A stretch of 64,000 nucleotides of DNA, taken from contig NC_065921.1 of assembly GCF_024586455.1 (NCBI RefSeq), forward strand, positions 24,928,635 through 24,992,634, read 5' to 3'. Under the pieces are notes generated by a model, which saw nothing but the letters and a program-made list of their open reading frames with translations, was not told the DNA's origin and ran no database searches. Position 1 is the first letter of the stretch, and every line of letters begins with the position of its first letter. A program made the position numbers and the translations under genes. Below are positions 56,363 to 64,000 of the stretch, in pieces. Origin of the DNA: Bactrocera neohumeralis. Lineage: Eukaryota > Arthropoda > Insecta > Diptera > Tephritidae.

Positions 56363-56371
56363 ACATGCAAG

Positions 56372-57259
56372 GTTTGTCCGAAAAGTAATAGCACTGTGTG
56401 GATTTGAAAAAATTTATTGAACTAATCGTTACAATTCCCTAAAAACTTTCAAAATAGGCTCCTTCTGCTTAGAGGCAGTGCTGCCAGGGCGATTTCCAAT
56501 AATTTAAGGCGTCACGGAAGACATTCTGCGGATTAGTTTTGAGAGCCGAGGAGCATGCTGCTTGGATCCTCTCTGTCGTCTCGAAATGCTTGCATTTCAT
56601 CGGCCTTTTCAGGCAAGGAAACAAAAAAGTCCAGGGAGCCACTTCTGGGCTGTACGGCGGCTGCGGAAGCGTTAGGATGCCGGCCTTGGTTAGGTTGCTA
56701 TTCACAAGAAACGCCGGGGCGTGGTCGTGGTGCAACTTTGAATCGGTTTCGATGTCTTGTCGGACGCGATTGACCCTTCGTTTGAGTCTCTTGAGGACTT
56801 CCACGTAAAACTTGGCGTTGACGGTTTGTCTAGGAGGAACAAATTCATGGTATATAATGCCTTTAATGTCAAAAAAGACAATGAGCATCGTTTTCGCTTT
56901 GGATTTGCTCATTAATGCGGTCTTCATCAGCGACCTCTTCCCGGCCCTCCAAAAAGGTCTGGTGCAACCAAAACACACCACTTCTTGCTAAGGCAACATC
57001 TGTATAGGCCTGCTTGATCATATCAAACGTCTTTGTCACATTTACCGAGTTTCACACAGAATTTAAACGCGTACGTCTGCTCTAACGAACGCTGCATTTT
57101 CGTCTTGCACCACTCACAGAAACACGTCGCGCGAAAATGTTTGTCCTGAATCGTTCGTTAACTAGGAACACCCTCTACCGAATCCTGTCGGTGCGCGCAC
57201 GTTCCGAAGTACAGTCGCGACGGAAAAAAATCTGTTCTATTACTTTCCGGACAAACCCT
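56372..57259 (-). pseudogene. DD34D mariner, internally deleted nonautonomous copy A
   Basis: Both terminal repeats are present: GTTTGTCCGAAAAGTAATAG at the left and, reverse-complemented at the right, GTTTGTCCGGAAAGTAATAG. On the - strand the N-terminal helix-turn-helix part leads to a REEVADEDR-type block. It then jumps directly to SKSKAKTMLIVFFDIKGIIY, HEFVPPRQTVNAKFYVEVLK, KLHHDHAPAFLV (second catalytic Asp) and PPYSPEVAPWTFLFPCLKRP, where the third catalytic Asp is lost. About 890 bp against the roughly 1.3 kb usual for mariners. The 170-codon C-terminal frame remains open. The copy at 59653 has the same deletion. Confidence 0.88.
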
Positions 57260-57285
57260 AAATTTGACCGTATCAAGATGAGCCG

Positions 57286-57341
57286 AATCCGGTAAAAGTT
57301 TTTCTCGCACGAAAATCCGGTAAAAGTTTTTCTCGCACGAA
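57286..57341. repeat. Perfect 28-bp tandem duplication
   Basis: AATCCGGTAAAAGTTTTTCT plus CGCACGAA occurs twice head to tail, without a mismatch, between two mariner remnants. 28 is not a multiple of three. Confidence 0.9.
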
Positions 57342-57344
57342 ACA

Positions 57345-57750
57345 TTTCCAAGCAAATGGTTGCCTGGACATGTCGCAACCACACCACTTGAACAAAGCAG
57401 AACAGTAAATTCTGTGTGGTACACAACCATTCTTTTGCCAAGAAATCAGCAAAACCAACCGTCGAAGACGAATCACCCTTCACTAAGACATTGCTAGCTG
57501 AAACGACTGCATTTTTGAGCTCTCAAAACATTGATTTGATGAGTCATTAGCTCCAAATGACTTCTTTCTATTCCCGTACGTAAAAGATAAACCAATAGCT
57601 CAAGGTTTTTCGACACCTGATGAGCGTTCAGGAGTGGTGTTTTGGAGATACCTCAATCATAGTAGCAAAAGTGCTTGGTCAATTGGTTCAAACCATGCAA
57701 AAGTGTGTAGACCTTAATGGAGAATATTTGGAAAAAACAATAGAGTTTTT
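57345..57750 (+). pseudogene. DD34D-type mariner C-terminal fragment
   Basis: The + strand reads GHVATTPLEQSRTVNSVWYT and TILLP. Through frameshifts it gives traces of the HHDNA and SPDLAPNDFF regions, then MQKCVDLNGEYLEKT at the C terminus (near 57695-57740). It is the same subfamily as the fragment at 28361. Heavily decayed. Confidence 0.72.
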
Positions 57751-59650
57751 GATGATTAAAATTTTTGTTTTTGTTCTATAGTTCCGAAATATAAAAGGCA
57801 ACCTACGACGACTGAAGACAGCTGAGTCGAATTCCGTCATATTGAAGGTGAATATACGAGTATGTCAACTGCGTGAGACATATTTATTTCCCTTTAAAAA
57901 TGTCTAGTTAACTAGCACTGCAAAACTTTATTGTTTCCTTCTGGAATATTTCCGGTTCTTATTTGACAAAAAGCGTTGTCTTCAAATTTTAAGATTTTTT
58001 CGGAAAGATTATATATTTTTATGTGCAACTTTTTCTCAACAGAAATATTGGTTATTCAGTGGTGAATTGATTATATATTGTGCTCCTTCCAGAACCGATT
58101 ATAGCCCATTGTACCTCATTTTCCATTACAAAATATTCAAAGTTGCAAACAAAACAAATTCTAAAATGAAAAAAAATTAAATATTTTAATTACTACAACT
58201 TAGAGTATTACTTATGCCGACAACAATAGCGAAAAAAATATTGTAATAAAACTAAGTGCATGCGCATACATGCATACAAATGTCTAAGCTCCATACACTT
58301 GCGCAAAAAAATCGCTTTGTACTCATACTTTTATGGATTATTCGCTTTTGTTTTCATTCAGAAGCGTCGCCGTCGACACTTGTGCTCGCCGTTAACGGCA
58401 TAACACCTCGGTGTAATCTACAATTCGTGCATTTACATAATAATTTGCCTAAAAACTTACTTGGGCGGCTTGTTCGTTTGCTCGTTTAACCCATAACTGA
58501 CCGGCTGTGCCGAGTGTACAAAAGCCGGGTTGCACGTAACGCGCGGCTTTCTGCCTCACCGACGCATACCTATTTGTATTTATTTGTTTTACTTCATAGC
58601 TTTATTTATTTTACGCAAGTTTCACTTTTTCCCGCTACTTTTTCTAGTCTTCACCCAGTGACAAACTGTCGTTAAGTCTGAGGCCGAAGCTCATTTTCTT
58701 TTTTCTTTGTTTTTGTTTTTTTGCCTCATCACGTTTTGTGTACCTGCGTTCACATCGGTTTGTATGCATTTGTAATTTATTGTTGTTTGCTTTTTGTTTA
58801 ATGAAATAGAAATTCCAAAAATGTAGAAAACCGTCAATAAATGTTCGCGTGGTTGAGAAATTAGTCAGTTGGCCAGTTGGTTATGTAGGTAAATATGCAT
58901 GTTTGCCATAAATGCGTATGTAAATGTGGGCCCACCACTCTTTTCCTAGAGCTTACATACAAACAAACAAAACATTTAATGTCAATTTCATCATTTGCCC
59001 TCCGTTGGCTTTGGTGTCTTCACCGGAGTTCAATGGACTGCCCGTCCAGTGGTCACTTTCCAAATTTAAAATATGTTTGTGTGTTTGTAAGAATCAAAGA
59101 AGTTTCAGCATCAATGGCAGTCCGGTGAAATCTTTGAATATTCATTGTAAATTATAATAATTACCGAAAAATTGCGAGATCTATGCAAAGAAGCTGCATT
59201 TTTTATTTAAAATTAGCGAAAGTTCTTAAAAAATATTCAACAAAGCTTTATTGGGTCATTCGCTATTTCAAATGTAATGCTTATAAATATTAATTTTCTG
59301 CGATTGATTGCAAGCCATCAATAATTAGGTGTATGTAATATGATATGGTGGTCTCGTGGAAGAGGTGGAACTACGCTCTATTGTCCGAATTGTTTGTTGA
59401 CGCTTTGTATGCTTTGTATATAGTATATTTTTATAGTGGAAGCTCAAACTATCTGGTTTGTTATTATACAGAAATAAAGAAAAGTAGCCAAGTTGTAAAA
59501 CTCCTCAACAATGGATTTTTCTTATATATTTATATATGTACATATATTTTCGAAAAATATGCATAACTTGCATTATGACCTCAAAAAATGTCATAATCTC
59601 AACCGCTAGCAGAAGCTTGAATGGCATCATAGCCTCAAACCATACCTTCT
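57751..59650. other. Intronic sequence without recognised gene
   Basis: A GC-richer patch at 58360-58570 (CGTCGCCGTCGACACTTGTG, GGGTTGCACGTAACGCGCGG) has an open 77-codon frame but no splice support. No transposon block recognised. Confidence 0.4.
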
Positions 59651-59652
59651 TA

Positions 59653-60484
59653 CAGGGTTTCTCCGGAAAGTAATAGAACTGAGTCGATTTAAAAAAATTT
59701 ATTGAACCAATCTTTACAATTCTTTAAAAACTTTCAAAATAGGCTCCTTCTGCGTCGCATCAGCGCTTCCAGCGTGATTTCAAAGCATTGAAGGCGTCAC
59801 GGAAGGCATTCGCTTGGATCCCCTTTCATCGACCATTTCAGGCAAGGAAACAAAAAAAGTCCGGGGCCCACATCTGGGCTGTAGAGCGGTTGCGGAAGCG
59901 TTGGGATGCCGACTTTGGTTAGGTTGCTGTTCGCAAGAAACGCCAGGGCGTTGTCGTGGTGCAACGGCTGCGATATCTTGTCGGACCCGATTGTCCCTTC
60001 GTTTGAGTCTCTTGAAAACTTCCACGTAAAATTTGGCGTTGACGGTTTTCCAAGAGGAACAAATTCATGATGGACGATGCCTTTGATGTGATGTCAAAAA
60101 AGACAATAAGCATCGTTTTCACTTTGGATTTGCTCTTTCTTCCGGTCTTCATCAGCGACTTCTTCCCTGCTCTCCAAAAAGGCCTGGTGCCACGGAAACA
60201 CACCACTTCTTGCTAAAGCAACATCTGGGTAAGCCTGCTTGATCATATCAAACGTCTCTGTCGCAGTTTTACCGAGTTTCACACAGAATTTAATTGCGTA
60301 CCTCTGCTCTAACGAGTGCTGCATTTTCGGCTTGCACCACTCACAGAAACACGCCGCGCGAAAATGCCTGTCCTGGCGCTACAGGTGCTCGGAGTCAACT
60401 GACCAACCACTCGTTCATTAGCTAGGAACGCCCTCTACCTAATCCAGTCGCGGCGGAAGTCCTATTACTTTCCGGACAAATCCT
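59653..60484 (-). pseudogene. DD34D mariner, internally deleted nonautonomous copy B
   Basis: Flanked by TA on both sides, with terminal repeats CAGGGTTTCTCCGGAAAGTA (left) and GGATTTGTCCGGAAAGTAAT (right, reverse-complemented). On the - strand MQHSLEQRYAIKFCVKLGKT, ATETFDMIKQAYPDVALARS and FLESREEVADEDRKKE form the N-terminal domain. This is joined to KSKVKTMLIVFFDI at the same point as in copy A, so the central region with the first catalytic Asp is missing. The third Asp block reads SPDVGPGLFLF and has lost its Asp. Frameshifts follow. Confidence 0.88.
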
Positions 60485-60504
60485 ATATATGTATGTATAT
60501 CAGT

Positions 60505-60960
60505 TGACTGTTTTCAATACATGGCCACACCGGTATTGCAGGAAACTGTATGGCTAATGAGCTTGCTAGGGTACCTGTCCTAGCAAGCCTCATTAACTGC
60601 GGAATGGGAACAGGTAGGAGCTGCGTTGGCTTCTTGTGGTTTGCTACTGGATTGGAGGGCCGCTGACCAGCTCAGCAAGCATTGGTCAAATATAAGCAGC
60701 TGTGCAGTCCAGGGTAAATCGAAAGCGGTCTAGGGACCTATGGACGCGGAGGATCTATACTTCCAACCAGACGGGTCGCCGCCTCATGCTTCACTTCTAA
60801 ACATGGACTTTTCGTTCTTGTCCTTTATGTCTAAAAGCTTATACAAACCGAAGCGGCTTAAAACACCGTCTTTGATGGATCTTTAGTAAACGGTTTAGGG
60901 CTCTGCTTAGAACCTTGCGATGAAACTACTTCCCTTAAAGGTTAAGTTAGAAAGATCTGT
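60505..60960 (+). pseudogene. Non-LTR retrotransposon RNase H fragment
   Basis: The + strand reads HGHTGIAGNCMANELARVPV, the conserved last block of LINE RNase H (catalytic His/Asp region), then GFLWFATGLEGR and a stop, with a decayed C-terminal tail. It begins 20 bases after the mariner end at 60484. It has many stops and no reverse transcriptase. Confidence 0.75.
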
Positions 60961-62279
60961 CGTAAAGTTGAACTCCTCACTGGACAGTGCCATTTTTTTT
61001 GTCATTTTTAGAGGTGTCGATTAGAGTGGTGGTTCCAATTCTATGGTTATCTAGTCACACCCATTTATATAAAAAAACCTTTGCGTATTTTCCGTAAACC
61101 CACACGCATTTATTTTATTACTACCTGACATGCTTTCGAGCTTTATGGTCGAGATAAATAAACCCAATCAGATTTACATAGGAAATGAAAGAATAAATAG
61201 AGGGATTGATTGTAACGAATGCCACCATAAGAGCAAATTAGCTAAAAATAAAATAGAATACAATAAATATGCAAAAAAACGAGTGGCGAATAGAGAAACC
61301 AGTTTAAGCTTCTTAGTAGCGGCATTGCCAAGCAGCATTATGTGCCAATAAAACTTGTATATATGTATGTATGTATATATGTAGGTAGATATAGTACATA
61401 TTATATAGGAATATATGTATGTATGTACATACTGACAGTGGCATTTCGATTAACAAGCATTGGTCTGGTCGCGCGTTCAGTGGGTTACTGGTTTGGTTCT
61501 CGCCTCTGCTCAGGGTCTGCTGTTCCACTACCAGGTTGCTGCAGGCAGGCTGTAGCTATATTTGTCGTTTGTGAGTCCAATCGGAATGTGCAGAGCCAAA
61601 CAAATTCAAGCATTCTTTCCTGTTTTTGTGGCTGCAGTTTGGTTTTTGTCTTTTTTTTCTATTTTCCGCTAGTAATTGGCCTTTTTACGCCGCTGCTTGC
61701 CACACTGGCGAGATACGCTGAGCTTTTGTTGGCTTTTATGGGCTTTTATGGGCATTGAATTTGTTGGTTGATATTGCCTTCATCGACTGTCCGGCTGTTG
61801 CTTTATTTTCATCGCATATATTTCTATGTCTGTTTGCTTTTCATTGTAAATCTCGTTGTTCAGAGTTCTGCGACCTTTACCTGCTCACTCAGCCCTTTTG
61901 ACTTGTTTTTTTTTGGTCGGCTACTAATGCTGTCGACATGAAAAATAGTTGTAAATACAAAAGCAAACACAAAAAAAGTAGCAAACTAAGTGAAATGAAG
62001 TAAACAAACCAAGTTTTGCGTCAAAATAACGGTATGTCATGGCAAACTACAGCCGCCGCGTTGCGTGCTTTGCCTTTCATCGACTGTGGCCCCTCTCGGG
62101 GTTAGGCGGTTCATTCACCACTTCTTACAACGTAGGCTTACACAAATGTGACTTTTGGCTGCCTGCGTGTGCGTGCGCGTGCGTCTCAACTTTGTGTTGC
62201 TGGCTTATTGCTCAGCGATTAACGCTTTGGCTGCAGATCGCGCTAATGAATAGAAATCGGATTTTCTTCACAGCAACGC

Positions 62280-62334
62280 ACACATACATACATATGTACT
62301 TATGTATCTACATACATACATATGTACATACGTA
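62280..62334. repeat. CATA/TATG palindromic microsatellite
   Basis: CACATACATACATATGTACT, TATGTATCTACATACATACA and TATGTACATACG: two head-on palindromes in tandem. Confidence 0.8.
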
Positions 62335-62619
62335 AAAAAACGTTGAAACTGTCGACAGTTTTTTTCAACATCTCAAAATTGTAAAGCTTTCTTTATTTCA
62401 TCTGTGGCATAACCAGCCTCAGTCGCGAGACCGCGTTCGATTTTCATGGCATGTCAGTTATGAATATGTCGGTTTGTCTCAAAACATCACACACACATCC
62501 ACTTTTATACATATTTGTTATGCATTCAGTTTCTTCCATAATTATGGTCACTTGCATAGTTGACATTTCTGCATTGCAATTTGGCGGCATGATATGAAAA
62601 AAATAATAATTTTTACTTG

Positions 62620-62690
62620 CTTGCTATGTCGTGCTATGTTATGTCGTGTCATGTTATGTGCTGTTATGTTATGCTTTTGTTGCATTAGTT
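62620..62690. repeat. Degenerate TATGT/CGTGC pentanucleotide repeat
   Basis: Period-5 units: CTATG, TCGTG, CTATG, TTATG, TCGTG, TCATG, TTATG, TGCTG, TTATG, TTATG. It is similar in unit and variant set to the tract at 11098-11230. Confidence 0.7.
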
Positions 62691-63279
62691 TGCTAAGTTT
62701 TACGCTCTCAATAATTATGCATTTAATGCAATGTCTTGTCAACAATTACTGGAGCATTTTAATTGGCGATTATGTAATGTCGTCTTGTCTCGCTTTGACA
62801 GCATTCGTTAAATGCATGTTCGATTGCAGACAAGAATTCTTTATTTAGAAAAGTGTGGTAATCTTTAATTAAAAAAAGTAAAAAGGTGATCTACCAATAT
62901 GAGCAGAAAATAGTAAGACTTCGTTCATAATTTTAAAATTCTTAATTTGCTCTTCAAAATCTATTTCTATTTTTTAAATCCTCGAAACAGTTGTACTCGT
63001 ACCAAAAGACCTGAATCTCTTGCCACAACGACTTTAAGTAAGAAGCGGATAAGAGATAATTGACGAGTAGCTAAGAACCTTACATCTAACACTTCATTAC
63101 TGCTGACGAGCCTAATGTTCTTTAGTATGATGGCGAAACTGTTCAACAACCTAACAAATGGAGCTTCAGAAAGCACGGAAATTGAGAAAAAAAAACAAAA
63201 TTTACTCAATACACTGAAAGTCATCCCCGCCAAAACTCATAACAACTGTATGGAAAATTGAAATAAGATAAAGTTCATT

Positions 63280-63740
63280 CCATGGATCCATGTTTTATCG
63301 CTGTTAAGTAGTTTCACAATTGCGCTTGTTGACCAGAGTGAACAAACGTGGCACCCCCTGTACCGATAGATTTCTCAAGCCTTATATTTAATACAGGATA
63401 TGATCAACGTGGTCTTTTTGAGAAGCCTACCCTCGCAGCTATCAGACGACGGACTTTTTCTTACGTTATTCTCCATGGTAGCCGTTTCCAGGTTAGCTGT
63501 GGGTGACAAAACCGAGGCTTAGTCACGTTGAAACTCGTTAAACCAACTTTTGACGGTCTCCATCGAAAAAAAAGTTATCGTAAACAAATTCAATTACTTA
63601 TCGACCAACTCTGAGCTCGGCCCCCGTCGACATTTTTCTTCGAAAAAACACCTCATGAAAATTAGATCTGTCGGGGGTGTAGGTGCTTTTAGGTCACAAA
63701 ATACTATTTCCCTTTTTCAACTTTCTTATACCAAAAACTT
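63280..63740 (-). pseudogene. DD34D-type mariner N-terminal remnant
   Basis: The - strand reads METVKSWFNEFQRD followed by a stop, then SVLSPTANLETATMENNV (near 63490-63565), and VDHILY through stops to GLRNLSVQGVPRLFTLVNKR and NCETT (near 63310-63400). These are the two helix-turn-helix halves and the linker of a mariner transposase. The second part matches the block at 16975-17030. Catalytic domain absent. Confidence 0.7.
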
Positions 63741-63856
63741 GAGATAATCGAAGGCATTTAGCGTCCCGCATTGAAACAGACACTTTAAATACATTTTCTT
63801 ATTATGAATTTTATTCCGAAAATTATACTGTCGTGTAGAAAATAAAATTACATATT
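63741..63856. other. Short spacer without recognised feature
   Basis: AT-rich spacer between the mariner remnant and the LINE 3' end at the window edge. Confidence 0.3.
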
Positions 63857-64000
63857 TATTAGGTTATGTTATGTTAGTCTGGTAGGTCAATGAACCACGC
63901 ATAGACCAGTTTTGGTCCTTCGCGATTTCAGATGGAGTTCAGTTACTAGGTCCATGAAGAGTAGTCATCCCTTAGGATGCCTATGCTTGACGCGACTTTT
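63857..64000 (-). mobile_element. Non-LTR retrotransposon 3' end, cut by the window edge
   Basis: TTAGGTTATGTTATGTTAGT, CTGGTAGGTCAATGAACCAC, GCATAGACCAGTTTTGG and TTAGGATGCCTATGCTTGAC match the element at 52374 closely, in the same orientation. The ORF2 C-terminal codons (DDYSS region) begin near 63965 and run off the right edge. Confidence 0.78.

Larger units (their letters stand above)
60961..63279. other. Intronic sequence with microsatellites, no gene supported
   Basis: TATG blocks at 61355-61432 and a CATA/TATG block at 62280-62334. The 138-codon frame at 61342-61758 starts in the TATG run and continues through a Cys/Leu/Phe-rich stretch without splice support. A TATGT/CGTGC pentamer tract lies at 62620-62690. 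Confidence 0.45.
2967..64000 (+). other. Amph: Amph first intron (start; end lies outside the window)
   Basis: The intron opens with GTGAGT at 2967. No BAR-domain or SH3-domain exon was found downstream on the + strand, so the intron probably runs beyond the right edge and exceeds 61 kb. Its content is mostly degenerate transposable elements, annotated separately, with short unique stretches between. It also holds a candidate recursive-splice site at 37188/37189. A short missed exon cannot be excluded by reading alone. Confidence 0.6.

Noticed and set aside
61342..61758. 138-codon open frame
   Set aside because: Starts inside a TATG microsatellite and shows no recognised domain or splice sites.
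1..64000. tRNA, rRNA, CRISPR arrays, bacterial operons
   Set aside because: No cloverleaf with a GGTTCRANYCC box, no rRNA core, no spaced direct repeats of CRISPR kind, and no ribosome-binding-site-linked gene rows; the window is insect nuclear DNA.

Overview
The window is non-bacterial: AT-rich, intron- and transposon-dominated DNA of a higher fly, most likely a tephritid fruit fly (Bactrocera, Zeugodacus, Ceratitis group). Reasons: the one clear protein-coding exon is the start of insect Amphiphysin; the commonest transposon is the DD41D 'rosa' mariner group first described from tephritids; there are DINE-1/Helentron-like elements; and short CATA/TATG palindromic microsatellites occur throughout. 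The organism call is an inference.

Layout. Positions 1-2897 hold the upstream region, probable promoter and 5' UTR of Amph. Positions 2898-2966 encode the first 23 residues of Amphiphysin, ending at a perfect GTGAGT donor. No later Amph exon was found, so 2967-64000 is probably all first intron (over 61 kb). At 37188/37189 a long pyrimidine tract and CAG abut GTAAGC directly. This has the form of a recursive-splice (ratchet) site and is the most interesting non-transposon signal here.

The rest of the intron is a transposon graveyard. It holds: eight DD41D rosa or rosa-like mariner copies (10308, 13650, 23675, 26735, 30580, 33955, 39196, 50243); at least seven DD34D-type mariner remnants (13439, 16100, 20875, 28361, 43195, 56372 and 59653, 57345, 63280); non-LTR retrotransposon fragments (6600, 19630, 29690, 37660, 46700, 52374, 60505, 63857); DINE-1/Helentron-like copies, one nearly complete (48836-49890) and one with a 153-bp tandem array (41400-42478); two related ~715-bp elements flanked by TTAA, one nested inside a rosa copy with an intact TTAA duplication; a palindromic MITE; and a short repeat family with a (CAA)n tail, present in seven copies. 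All transposase and reverse-transcriptase reading frames are broken; no autonomous element is intact.

Possible nested genes are weak. An exon-like start with a perfect donor lies at 15178-15290, a GC-rich promoter-like patch at 18000-18480, and a few open frames (9244, 20347, 33237, 56072) could be coding but are near the length expected by chance. No tRNA, rRNA, CRISPR or bacterial feature was seen.
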